From contig DISR01000023.1 in NCBI GenBank assembly GCA_002421825.1, positions 1 to 20,425 of the forward strand: 20,425 nt of DNA, given 5' to 3'. Shown here piece by piece: positions 1 through 8,680 of the stretch (position 1 is the stretch's first letter; each line of letters begins with the position of its first letter). The notes beneath the pieces are model-generated. The model saw only the letters and a list, made by a program, of their open reading frames with translations, searched no databases and was not told where the DNA came from. The DNA comes from Thiobacillus sp. UBA6205 (GTDB taxonomy: Bacteria > Pseudomonadota > Gammaproteobacteria > Burkholderiales > Thiobacillaceae). The position numbers and the translations under genes were made by a program.

Positions 1-2
1 CC

Positions 3-1211
3 GCCGAGGACCGCGAGCGTTTCCAACAGATGCTGCACGAACTGGGCCTGCGGCAGCCGCCGAACCGTACCGCGCGCACCGAAGAGGACGCGATTCGGCT
101 GGCCGAAGAAATCGGTTACCCGTTGGTCGTCAGGCCTTCCTACGTGCTGGGCGGACGCGCCATGGAAATCGTGCGCGAAGAATCCGACCTCAAGCGCTAC
201 ATGACCGAGGCGGTGAAGGTGTCGAACGATTCGCCGGTGCTGCTCGACCGTTTCCTCGATGATGCCATCGAGGTCGACGTCGACGCCTTGTCCGACGGCA
301 AGGACGTGCTGATCGGCGGCATCATGCAGCACATCGAACAGGCCGGCGTGCACTCGGGCGATTCGGCCTGCTCGCTGCCGCCCTACAGCCTGTCGCAGGA
401 AGTCCAGGACCAGCTGCGCCAGCAGACCGTGGCCATGGCCAGGGCGCTCAATGTGGTGGGCCTGATGAACGTGCAATTCGCCATCCAGGGCGACACCATC
501 TACGTGCTGGAAGTGAACCCGCGCGCCTCGCGCACCGTGCCTTTCGTGTCCAAGGCGATCGGCGCGCCGCTGGCCAAGGTCGCCGCGCGCTGCATGGCAG
601 GCCAGACGCTGGCCAGCCAGAACATGCTGCACGAACGCATTCCGCCGTACTATTCGGTGAAGGAAGCGGTATTCCCCTTCCGCAAGTTCCCCGGCGTCGA
701 CCCCATGCTGGGGCCGGAGATGAAATCCACCGGCGAGGTCATGGGCGTGGGCGCGAGCTTTGCCGAGGCCTTCGTCAAGTCGCAGATCGGTTCGGGAGAG
801 ACCCTGCCGTCCAAGGGCAAGGTGTTCATCAGCGTCCGCGCTGTGGACCGTCCGCAGGCGGCGGAACTGGCCAGGGGCTTCCATGAGCTCGGCTTTGCCG
901 TGCTGGCCACGCGCGGAACCGGCCAGGCCATACTTGAAGCCGGCACGCCCGTGACCATTGTCAACAAGGTTACCGAGGGCCGCCCCAACATCGTCGACAT
1001 GATCAAGAACAACGAAGTCAGCCTGATCATCAACGTGGTCGACGACAAGCGTGCGGTGAAGGACTCCTATTCCATCCGCGCCGAGGCCCTGTCCCGCCGC
1101 GTGGCCTATTTCACCACCCTTGCAGGCGCACGCGCCGCCTGCGTGGGCATGGGGCACTCGCAGGAATTGCAGGTCTATTCCCTGCAGGCGCTCCATCAGA
1201 ACCTGCTGTAA
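3..1211 (+). CDS. carB: Carbamoyl-phosphate synthase large subunit, C-terminal part (5' end outside window)
   Basis: CarB makes carbamoyl phosphate from bicarbonate, ammonia (delivered by the CarA glutaminase) and two ATP, feeding pyrimidine and arginine synthesis in the cytoplasm. The reading frame is open from the first base, and 402 residues are present of about 1070 usual for the family. They cover most of the second ATP-grasp domain, including the conserved EVNPRASRTVPFVSK segment that carries Mg-ATP ligands, followed by the C-terminal MGS-like allosteric domain starting near KGKVFISV (about codon 270 of this fragment), which binds UMP and ornithine in E. coli. The stop codon lies 10 bases before the greA start, so the two are probably co-transcribed. 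The fragment is intact, with no frameshift. Identification is secure. Confidence 0.98.
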   Translation, partial: AEDRERFQQMLHELGLRQPPNRTARTEEDAIRLAEEIGYPLVVRPSYVLGGRAMEIVREESDLKRYMTEAVKVSNDSPVLLDRFLDDAIEVDVDALSDGKDVLIGGIMQHIEQAGVHSGDSACSLPPYSLSQEVQDQLRQQTVAMARALNVVGLMNVQFAIQGDTIYVLEVNPRASRTVPFVSKAIGAPLAKVAARCMAGQTLASQNMLHERIPPYYSVKEAVFPFRKFPGVDPMLGPEMKSTGEVMGVGASFAEAFVKSQIGSGETLPSKGKVFISVRAVDRPQAAELARGFHELGFAVLATRGTGQAILEAGTPVTIVNKVTEGRPNIVDMIKNNEVSLIINVVDDKRAVKDSYSIRAEALSRRVAYFTTLAGARAACVGMGHSQELQVYSLQALHQNLL

Positions 1212-1221
1212 GGAAGAGCCA

Positions 1222-1698
1222 GTGAGCAAGACACCCTTGACCGTGATCGGCGCGGAAATGCTGAAAGCCGAGTTGCACAACCTCAAGACCGTGCAGCGTC
1301 CGGCGGTGATCCAGGCCATTGCCGAAGCGCGCGCGCACGGCGATTTGTCCGAGAATGCGGAATATGACGCGGCCAAGGAGCGCCAGGGCTTCATCGAGGG
1401 GCGCATCAAGGAAATCGAAAGCAAGCTGTCGCACGCGCAGATCATCGACCCCAAAACCGTGGATTCCGATGGCCGCATCGTGTTCGGTGCCACCGTCGAA
1501 CTCGAGGATCTGGAGTCCGGCGATACCGTGACCTATCAGATCGTGGGCGAGGACGAGGCCGACATCAAGGCCAACAAGATTTCGATCTCTTCGCCCATGG
1601 CGCGCGCGCTCATTGGCAAGAACGCCGGCGACACTGCCAATGTGCAGGCGCCGGGCGGCGTGCGCCAGTACGAAATCCTCGACGTCGAATATCGATGA
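1222..1698 (+). CDS. greA: Transcription elongation factor GreA
   Basis: GreA binds the secondary channel of RNA polymerase and stimulates cleavage of backtracked transcripts. The product is 158 residues, the normal family length, when read from the GTG at 1222 (VSKTPLTVIGAEMLK). This start has an SD (aggaag, 1211-1216) and gives the standard N-terminus. An upstream ATG in the same frame at 1120 lies inside carB and is rejected. The N-terminal coiled coil carries the hallmark EARAHGDLSENAEYDAAKE (about residues 34-52), whose acidic tip D and E residues coordinate the catalytic Mg. The C-terminal FKBP-like domain ends in PGGVRQYEILDVEYR. The gene lies directly after carB, a common proteobacterial pairing, and its stop overlaps the next start by 4 bases (ATGA), implying translational coupling. 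Confidence 0.98.
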   Translation: MSKTPLTVIGAEMLKAELHNLKTVQRPAVIQAIAEARAHGDLSENAEYDAAKERQGFIEGRIKEIESKLSHAQIIDPKTVDSDGRIVFGATVELEDLESGDTVTYQIVGEDEADIKANKISISSPMARALIGKNAGDTANVQAPGGVRQYEILDVEYR

Positions 1699-2150
1699 GG
1701 AATTTCGCCGACAGTCTGGCTGCCGTGCTGCTGGTCGCCTGGGTGGGTGGGCTGTGGGCGATCGGCTATATCGCCGCACCCACGCTGTTCGCCGAACTGG
1801 CCGACCGCCAGCTGGCCGGCAACCTGGCGGGCGAACTGTTCAAGTGGATTGCCTGGGTCGGCATCGTCGCCGGCAGTTACCTGCTGGTTTACCGCCTGGG
1901 GAAACACGGCTTCCCCGCCTTGAAGCAGGGTTATTTCTGGATCGTGCTGGTGATGCTGCTGTTGGTCCTGGGGCGGCATTTCGGCATTCAGCCGGTCATG
2001 CAGGCGATGAAGGACCAGGCCATGCCGCAGGCGGTGATGGAAAGCGCGTTCCGCAGCCGCTTCGCCGCCTGGCACGGCATTTCCAGTGTGGTCTACCTGA
2101 TCGAGAGCCTGCTAGGCCTGGTGCTGGTTTGGCGTTATCGCGGCAACTGA
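1695..2150 (+). CDS. DUF4149 family integral membrane protein
   Basis: This is a 151-residue hydrophobic protein with four predicted membrane segments at about residues 8-28, 50-66, 80-97 and 127-146. Segment one ends in a GGLWAIGYIAAPTLF motif, and the C-terminal part contains FAAWHGISSVVYLIESLLGL. Both resemble the DUF4149 (TMEM205-like) family, which has no settled biochemical role. The ATG overlaps the greA stop in an ATGA arrangement, so it is probably translated by coupling with greA. Relatives often sit between greA and yhbY in betaproteobacteria. Its last 16 bases overlap the convergent yhbY gene. The family call is fairly sure. The function is unknown, and I infer none beyond a location in the inner membrane. 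Confidence 0.85.
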   Translation: MRNFADSLAAVLLVAWVGGLWAIGYIAAPTLFAELADRQLAGNLAGELFKWIAWVGIVAGSYLLVYRLGKHGFPALKQGYFWIVLVMLLLVLGRHFGIQPVMQAMKDQAMPQAVMESAFRSRFAAWHGISSVVYLIESLLGLVLVWRYRGN

Positions 2151-2431
2151 ATCACCTGTTTTTCGTCGGCGCGATAGATCACCAGGGTTTTGCCGATCTG
2201 TTGCACGGGTGAAGCGCCCAGTGCCTGGCAAATCTGCTCCAGCCACTGGCTGCGGGTTTCCTTCTCGTCCGAGCCGGCCTTGATCTTGATGAGTTCATGC
2301 GCCTTCAATGCCCGTTCGGCTTCCTTGAGCACCGCCTCGGTCAGACCTTTTTCGCCGATGATGACGACAGGAGAAAGCGGATGGGCCAGACCTTTCAGGT
2401 ATTGGCGCTGGGCGGGGGTAAGCTTGATCAT
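2135..2431 (-). CDS. yhbY: YhbY-type CRM-domain RNA-binding protein (ribosome assembly)
   Basis: This 98-residue protein consists of a single CRM (CRS1/YhbY) domain. E. coli YhbY associates with pre-50S particles, so a role in large-subunit assembly is likely. Visible family features are the N-terminal KLTPAQRQYLKGLAHPLSPVV, the IGEKGLTEAVLKE turn that contains the RNA-binding loop, HELIKIK, and the closing QIGKTLVIYR. It is the only minus-strand gene in the window. It is divergent from rlmE across 55 bases and convergent with the DUF4149 gene, overlapping it by 16 bases. On the minus strand a possible -10 (TAAAAT, at 2459-2464) precedes it, but no good -35 is visible. Length and position next to rlmE match other proteobacteria. 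Confidence 0.95.
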   Translation of the reverse strand: MIKLTPAQRQYLKGLAHPLSPVVIIGEKGLTEAVLKEAERALKAHELIKIKAGSDEKETRSQWLEQICQALGASPVQQIGKTLVIYRADEKQVIQLPR

Positions 2432-2486
2432 GTTGCAACTTTCAAAATGTGAAGCCGGATTTTAGCCGATTGGCACCACCTGACCG

Positions 2487-3110
2487 ATGAAAAGACCCAA
2501 AACCAGCCGCGCCTGGTGGCTGGATCGCCATGTGCACGATCCCTTCGTCAAACTCGCACAGAAAGAGGGCTACCGATCGCGCGCGGCCTACAAACTGGTG
2601 TGGCTGGACGAAAAAGACCATTTGCTGAAGCCCGGCATGACGGTGGTCGACCTCGGCGCGGCGCCCGGCGGCTGGTGCCAGGTGGCAGCAAAAAAGGTCG
2701 GCGCAAAGGGCCGTGTGATCGGCATTGACCTGCTGCCGGTCGTGCCCATGCCGGGCGTGCTGCTGTTCGAGGCGGATTTCACCAGCGACGAGGGCCTGGA
2801 ACTGGTGGAAAGCGCGCTTGACGGCAGGAAGGCGGATCTTGTTTTGTCCGACATGGCCCCCAACTTGTCAGGGGTGAAGGACGCCGATCAGGCCAAACAT
2901 TACGCCCTGGCCGAACTGGCGCTCGATTTCGCCGTCCAATGGCTGAAGCCGGACGGCGCATTTGTCGTCAAGGTATTCCAGGGCACCGGTTTCGAGGACT
3001 TCTTGCGCCAGGCCAGGCAGGCCTTCCGTCAGGTTCACGTCCGCAAGCCGGACGCGTCGCGCGACGAAAGCCGGGAGAATTTTCTCGTGGGCAAGGGCTT
3101 GAAGGTCTAG
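2487..3110 (+). CDS. rlmE: 23S rRNA (uridine-2552-2'-O)-methyltransferase RlmE (FtsJ/RrmJ)
   Basis: RlmE uses S-adenosylmethionine to 2'-O-methylate U2552 in the A loop of 23S rRNA, a late step in 50S maturation. The protein has 207 residues, the family length. The SAM-binding motif VDLGAAPGGW lies at residues 54-63. The K-D-K-E catalytic tetrad can be assigned to K36 (RSRAAYKL), D122 (SDMAPN), K162 (VKVFQG) and E197 (SRDESREN). The C-terminal VRKPDASR is also typical. The start at 2487 gives MKRPKTSRAWWLDRH and no alternative is visible, although no clear SD precedes it. It lies 68 bases upstream of ftsH, the classic ftsJ-ftsH pair. Confidence 0.97.
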   Translation: MKRPKTSRAWWLDRHVHDPFVKLAQKEGYRSRAAYKLVWLDEKDHLLKPGMTVVDLGAAPGGWCQVAAKKVGAKGRVIGIDLLPVVPMPGVLLFEADFTSDEGLELVESALDGRKADLVLSDMAPNLSGVKDADQAKHYALAELALDFAVQWLKPDGAFVVKVFQGTGFEDFLRQARQAFRQVHVRKPDASRDESRENFLVGKGLKV

Positions 3111-3178
3111 CCACCGGGACTGGAGCGGCCTAGAATGAGTCTAAATGCGCACGGAATGCGCACAGGAGCAGCAGTTAA

Positions 3179-5074
<1,896 letters not shown>

Positions 5075-5109
5075 TCAGGATTCAGGGGCCAGGAATCAGG
5101 AGTCAGGGA
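5075..5109. repeat. Left arm of a 7-bp-periodic inverted-arm element (ftsH-folP gap)
   Basis: Directly after the ftsH stop codon come five contiguous degenerate heptamers with consensus YCAGGRN (units start at 5075, 5082, 5089, 5096 and 5103; for example TCAGGAT, TCAGGGG, TCAGGAG). The last unit runs into the first base of the terminator stem. The matching arm at 5156-5190 has the same pattern on the opposite strand. The period of exactly 7 over 35 bases is seen directly. The function is unknown. Confidence 0.85.
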
Positions 5110-5138
5110 TGGTGCGGCCGAAAGCCGCACCATTTTTT
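5109..5138 (+). terminator. Rho-independent terminator after ftsH
   Basis: A perfect 10-bp GC-rich stem (arms 5109-5118 and 5124-5133, ATGGTGCGGC against its complement) closes a 5-base CGAAA loop and is followed by six T (5133-5138). This is a textbook intrinsic terminator for the rlmE-ftsH transcript. It separates ftsH from folP-glmM, which would then need its own promoter or read-through. No convincing promoter is visible in 5139-5199. Confidence 0.93.
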
Positions 5139-5155
5139 ACAAGCGCAAAGCACAT

Positions 5156-5190
5156 TCCCTAGCCCCTGAATCCTAGCCCCTAACTCCTGC
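5156..5190. repeat. Right arm of the 7-bp-periodic inverted-arm element, abutting folP
   Basis: Five contiguous heptamers with consensus NNCCTRR (units start at 5156, 5163, 5170, 5177 and 5184). Read on the minus strand they give NYAGGNN, the same type as the left arm at 5075-5109. The arm ends 9 bases before the folP ATG, leaving a pyrimidine-rich stretch with no SD. The two arms together frame the ftsH terminator. Confidence 0.83.
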
Positions 5191-5199
5191 GTCCTTCCC

Positions 5200-6030
5200 A
5201 TGCTCCGCTGCGGAAAATTTACCTTCCCCCTTGACCGCCCGCTGATCATGGGCGTGGTCAACGTCACGCCGGATTCCTTCTCCGATGGCGGGCGTCTGCA
5301 GAATGCCCGGCAGGCCATCGACCATGCGCTCATGCTGGCGGAGCAGGGCGCCGACATTCTCGACGTGGGCGGCGAATCCACGCGCCCGGGCGCCGCTGCC
5401 GTTTCCGAGGATGAGGAATTGCGCCGTGTGCTGCCTGTGATCGAGGCGCTGGCCGCGCGTGGCCTCGCGGTATCGGCCGACACACGCAAGCCGCGAGTGA
5501 TGCAGGAAGCGATTCAGGCCGGCGCTGCCATGATCAACGATGTCATGGCCCTGCGCGAGCCTGGCGCAATCCAGGCGGTGGCAAAATCCGAAGCGGCGGT
5601 ATGCCTCATGCACATGCAAAATGATCCGCAGAGCATGCAAGCCGCCCCGCATTATGAAAATGTAGTGGAGGAAGTGCGCGAATTCCTGGCGCAGCGCCTG
5701 GCTGCCTGCGAGGCTGCCGGGATTGGGCGTTCCCGCCTGGTGATCGATCCGGGATTTGGCTTTGGCAAGACCCTGGCGCACAATCTCGCTTTGCTGAAAA
5801 ACCTGGATCGGCTGGCCGGCCTGGGCGTGCCCGTGCTGGCCGGCATGTCGCGCAAGTCCATGCTGGGCGCGCTGACCGGCAAGCCGGTCGATCAGCGCGA
5901 ATACGCCGGCATTGCCGCGCATCTGGCGGCGGTGGCGCGCGGCGCGGCCATCGTGCGGGTGCACGACGTGGCCGCGATGAAGGATGCCTTGGCCGTGTGG
6001 CAGGCAATAGAAGGAGCAGAACAAGAGTGA
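5200..6030 (+). CDS. folP: Dihydropteroate synthase
   Basis: FolP condenses 6-hydroxymethyl-7,8-dihydropterin pyrophosphate with p-aminobenzoate to form dihydropteroate in folate synthesis, and is the sulfonamide target. The 276-residue TIM-barrel protein shows NVTPDSFSDGG (21-31, pyrophosphate loop), DVGGESTRPGA (55-65), D94 in SADTRKP, N113, MHMQ (137-140), DPGFGFGKT (183-191), SRKS (217-220) and RVHD (253-256). All pterin- and phosphate-binding residues appear intact. The ATG at 5200 is the only plausible start, yet it has no SD: the preceding bases are a heptamer-repeat arm and a pyrimidine run. The stop overlaps the glmM start (GTGA), so the pair is translationally coupled, as in many proteobacteria. 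Confidence 0.98.
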   Translation: MLRCGKFTFPLDRPLIMGVVNVTPDSFSDGGRLQNARQAIDHALMLAEQGADILDVGGESTRPGAAAVSEDEELRRVLPVIEALAARGLAVSADTRKPRVMQEAIQAGAAMINDVMALREPGAIQAVAKSEAAVCLMHMQNDPQSMQAAPHYENVVEEVREFLAQRLAACEAAGIGRSRLVIDPGFGFGKTLAHNLALLKNLDRLAGLGVPVLAGMSRKSMLGALTGKPVDQREYAGIAAHLAAVARGAAIVRVHDVAAMKDALAVWQAIEGAEQE

Positions 6031-7388
6031 GCCGCAAATATTTCGGCACCGACGGCGTGCGCGGACGCGTGGGCAAGTCGCCCATCACCCCGGACTTCGT
6101 CATGCGACTGGGCTTTGCCGCCGGCAAGGTGCTGGCCTCCGACCGCAGCGTGCTGCCGGCAGGCCAGCATCCGACCGTGCTGATCGGCAAGGACACGCGC
6201 ATTTCAGGCTACATGCTGGAATCTGCCCTGACTGCCGGCTTTACTGCGGCGGGCGTGCATGTCAATCTCACCGGCCCCTTGCCGACGCCCGGCATCGCCT
6301 ACCTTACGCGGGCGCTGCGCTTGCAGGCCGGGGTGGTGATTTCCGCCTCGCACAATCCCTTCGAGGACAACGGCATCAAGTTCTTTTCCGGCGCCGGACA
6401 GAAGCTGCCCGATGCGACCGAGAAGGCGATCGAGGCGCTGGTCGAGTCCGAGGTGCAAACTGCGCCTTCCAGCGAACTGGGGAGGGCGCGCCGCATCGAC
6501 GATGCCGCTGCGCGCTACATCGAGTTCTGCAAAAGCAGCTTTCCCTTCGACAAGGACCTGCGCGGCCTGCGCATCGTGGTGGATTGCGCCCATGGCGCCA
6601 CCTACCATGTCGCGCCGCACGTGTTCCATGAACTGGGTGCCGAAGTCATTGCCATCGGCGCCGAGCCCAACGGTTTCAACATCAACGCAGAATGCGGCGC
6701 CACCCATACCGCCAGCCTGACTGCCGCAGTCAAGCAGCACCAGGCGGATTTCGGCATTGCGCTCGACGGCGACGGCGACCGCCTGATGATGGCGGACCGC
6801 AACGGGCGGGTATTCGACGGCGACGAGCTGGTTTACATCATCGCGCGCCACCGTGTCGAAACCGGCAGCATGAAAGGCGGCGTTGCGGGCACGCTGATGA
6901 CCAACCTCGGCATGGAGCATGCCCTGGGCAGGCTCAGGCTGCCCTTCGGCCGCGCCAAGGTCGGCGATCGCTATGTGCTTGAATTGTTGCAGGAAAAAGG
7001 CTGGCAGCTGGGCGGCGAGACCTCCGGACACATCCTCTGTCTGGACAAGCACACCACCGGCGATGGCATCATCTCGGCGCTGCAGGTGCTGCACGCGCTG
7101 AAGGACAGCGGCGCCAGCCTGGCCGAATATGCGGCCGATCTTACGCTGTATCCCCAGGTGCTGGTCAACGTGCCCATCGCCGGGCGCATCGACCTGGCCA
7201 GCGCGCAGCCGGTGATCGAGGCGCAGGCCGCGGCTCAGGCCGACATGGGCGAGGGAGGGCGTATCGTGCTGCGCCCCTCGGGCACCGAGCCCCTGATCCG
7301 CGTCATGGTCGAATCTTCGTCGGAAGCGCAGGCGCGCAAATGGGCCGAGCATATTGCCGAGTCGGTGAGGCTGACAGCTGCAACCTGA
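6027..7388 (+). CDS. glmM: Phosphoglucosamine mutase
   Basis: GlmM converts glucosamine-6-phosphate to glucosamine-1-phosphate on the route to UDP-GlcNAc for peptidoglycan and lipopolysaccharide. The GTG start at 6027 is chosen because it gives VSRKYFGTDGVRG, the canonical N-terminus, has an SD (aaggag, 6011-6016) and overlaps the folP stop. An upstream in-frame start at 5997 would add ten atypical residues. The product has 453 residues. The phosphoserine loop is ISASHNP (S108), the Mg loop DGDGDR is at 247-252, the sugar-binding loop GGETSGH at 329-335 and the phosphate-binding RPSGTEPLIRVM at 416-427. The gene is intact. It closes the housekeeping cluster before the phosphate block. Confidence 0.98.
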   Translation: MSRKYFGTDGVRGRVGKSPITPDFVMRLGFAAGKVLASDRSVLPAGQHPTVLIGKDTRISGYMLESALTAGFTAAGVHVNLTGPLPTPGIAYLTRALRLQAGVVISASHNPFEDNGIKFFSGAGQKLPDATEKAIEALVESEVQTAPSSELGRARRIDDAAARYIEFCKSSFPFDKDLRGLRIVVDCAHGATYHVAPHVFHELGAEVIAIGAEPNGFNINAECGATHTASLTAAVKQHQADFGIALDGDGDRLMMADRNGRVFDGDELVYIIARHRVETGSMKGGVAGTLMTNLGMEHALGRLRLPFGRAKVGDRYVLELLQEKGWQLGGETSGHILCLDKHTTGDGIISALQVLHALKDSGASLAEYAADLTLYPQVLVNVPIAGRIDLASAQPVIEAQAAAQADMGEGGRIVLRPSGTEPLIRVMVESSSEAQARKWAEHIAESVRLTAAT

Positions 7389-7534
7389 CTGATTCTGTCA
7401 TTCGCAGGCCGGGTGGAATGTTTCAGAGCATTTACGGCCCGCAGTTCAGAGAAATGACATAAAACTGTAATATTCCGCCCTTAGTATGGTTGTGTCGCCC
7501 GTGCGGCAACGTTAACCACTACTGGAGATATTAC
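7389..7534 (+). other. glmM-pstS intergenic region
   Basis: This 146-base gap holds the pst promoter described separately. A lone perfect Pho half-site (CTGTCAT, 7395-7401) lies upstream but has no partner 11 bases on. The segment 7409-7440 can fold weakly (GGCCG with CGGCC around an AATG/CATT inner stem) and lacks a T-run. No terminator for glmM is evident, and no gene is seen. The SD for pstS is ggag at 7524-7527. Confidence 0.6.
7454..7487 (+). promoter_or_regulatory. Pho box and -10 element of the pst promoter
   Basis: The 18-mer ATGACATAAAACTGTAAT (7454-7471) matches the E. coli PhoB box consensus CTKTCATAWAWCTGTCAY at 15 of 18 positions, with the two half-sites 11 bases apart. A -10 hexamer TAGTAT (7482-7487) follows after 10 bases, the spacing usual at PhoB-activated promoters, where the box replaces the -35. 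The start point would be near 7494, about 40 bases before the pstS ATG. Phosphate-starvation control by PhoB is inferred from this. No phoB or phoR is in the window. Confidence 0.82.
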
Positions 7535-8554
7535 ATGCGTACTCTGAACAAACTGGCCCAAGGCGCTTTGGCCGCCACCCTCGGCCTGGCCTTCTCTGTT
7601 GGCGCCATGGCCGCTGACATCACCGGCGCGGGCGCAACCTTCCCCTATGCCGTCTACACCAAGTGGGCCGAAGCCTATCAGCAGGCCACCGGCAACAAGG
7701 TCAACTACCAGGGCATCGGTTCCTCTGGCGGCGTCAAGCAGATCAAGGCCAAGACCGTCGATTTTGGCGGCAGCGATGCCCCGGTCAAGGAAGCTGACCT
7801 GGATGCGGCTGGCCTGGTGCAGGTCCCGACCGTGATGGGCGCGGTGACCGTCGTCTACAACCTGCCTGGCTTCAAGTCCGGCGAAATCAAGCTGGATGGC
7901 CTGACTGCGGCCGACATTTTCGGCGGCAAGATCACCAAGTGGAACGATCCCGCCATCGCCGGGCTGAATCCCGGCAAGAGCCTGCCCAATACCGCCATTA
8001 CCATCTCCCATCGTTCCGACGGCTCCGGCACGACGTATGCCTTCACCAACTATCTGGCAAAGCAGTCCATGAACTTCAAGCGTGACGTCGGCGCCGGCAA
8101 CACCGTGAACTGGCCCATGAACGCCGTGGGTGGCAAGGGCAATCCCGGTGTGGCCGCCAACGTGCAGAAGATCGCAGGCGCCATCGGCTATGTCGATATC
8201 GCCGATGCCATGAAGAACAACATGAGCTTTGTGGCCCTGAAGAACAAGGCCGGCAGCTACATCGTCCCCAACCAGAAGGCTGTGGCCGATGCTGCCAGCG
8301 GCGCCGATTTCAAGGTGAAGGGAATGGCCCCGGACCTGCTCGACCAGACCCACAAGAATGCCTGGCCCATTACCACCGCCACCTACATGCTGGCTTACGA
8401 GAAGGGCAGCGATGCCACCAAGCAAAAGGCTGTCGTGGATTTCTTCACCTGGTCGCTCAACAACGGCCAGAAGATGGCGGAGGACCTCGGCTTCGTGGCG
8501 CTGCCGCCGAACGTGGTTAAAATGGTCGAAGCTGAAATGAAGAAGATCAAGTAA
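7535..8554 (+). CDS. pstS: Periplasmic phosphate-binding protein of the Pst ABC transporter
   Basis: PstS captures inorganic phosphate in the periplasm and delivers it to PstCA. The ATG at 7535 (SD ggag, 7524-7527) is chosen: it starts a clear signal peptide with a positive MRTLNK and a hydrophobic core ending in AMA, with cleavage probably before ADITGAG. An in-frame TTG at 7490 would lie in the promoter. The 339-residue precursor has family hallmarks GAGATFPYAVYTKW, GIGSSGGVKQI, VDFGGSDAP and SDGSGTTYAF, which supply the phosphate-contacting Ser, Thr, Asp and Arg/Gly residues. It is closely alignable to E. coli PstS over its whole length. It is the first gene of the Pho-controlled operon and is followed by a strong palindrome. 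Confidence 0.98.
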   Translation: MRTLNKLAQGALAATLGLAFSVGAMAADITGAGATFPYAVYTKWAEAYQQATGNKVNYQGIGSSGGVKQIKAKTVDFGGSDAPVKEADLDAAGLVQVPTVMGAVTVVYNLPGFKSGEIKLDGLTAADIFGGKITKWNDPAIAGLNPGKSLPNTAITISHRSDGSGTTYAFTNYLAKQSMNFKRDVGAGNTVNWPMNAVGGKGNPGVAANVQKIAGAIGYVDIADAMKNNMSFVALKNKAGSYIVPNQKAVADAASGADFKVKGMAPDLLDQTHKNAWPITTATYMLAYEKGSDATKQKAVVDFFTWSLNNGQKMAEDLGFVALPPNVVKMVEAEMKKIK

Positions 8555-8581
8555 TACAATTGCGACCTGGGATGTAATTCG

Positions 8582-8607
8582 GCCGGGGGCAGCATGCTGC
8601 CCCCGGC
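8582..8607 (+). other. 26-bp perfect palindrome between pstS and pstC
   Basis: Two 13-base arms (GCCGGGGGCAGCA and its exact complement) meet without spacer, giving a very stable RNA hairpin. There is no T-run after it, so it is not a standard intrinsic terminator. It lies 27 bases after the pstS stop. Similar structures after binding-protein genes protect the upstream mRNA 3' end, raising PstS relative to the membrane subunits. That role is inferred here. The full gap is 8555-8680 (126 bases) and holds no gene. Confidence 0.8.
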
Positions 8608-8680
8608 GCTCTGTGAAAGCGGCTGTTTGTGTCAGAGGCCGTTTCCACAGATAAAAATCTAACCGACAGGCACCTTTATA

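Noticed and set aside
1120..1221. Upstream in-frame ATG extension of greA
   Set aside because: It lies within carB, and the GTG at 1222 has an SD and gives the canonical GreA N-terminus and length.
3098..3136. Possible ftsH heat-shock or sigma-70 promoter (CTTGAAG; TAGAAT at 3131-3136)
   Set aside because: No sigma-32 -10 at the right distance from CTTGAAG, and no -35 at 16-18 bases from TAGAAT.
7395..7401. CTGTCAT half-site upstream of the pst Pho box
   Set aside because: A perfect half but no partner 11 bases downstream, and too far from the -10.
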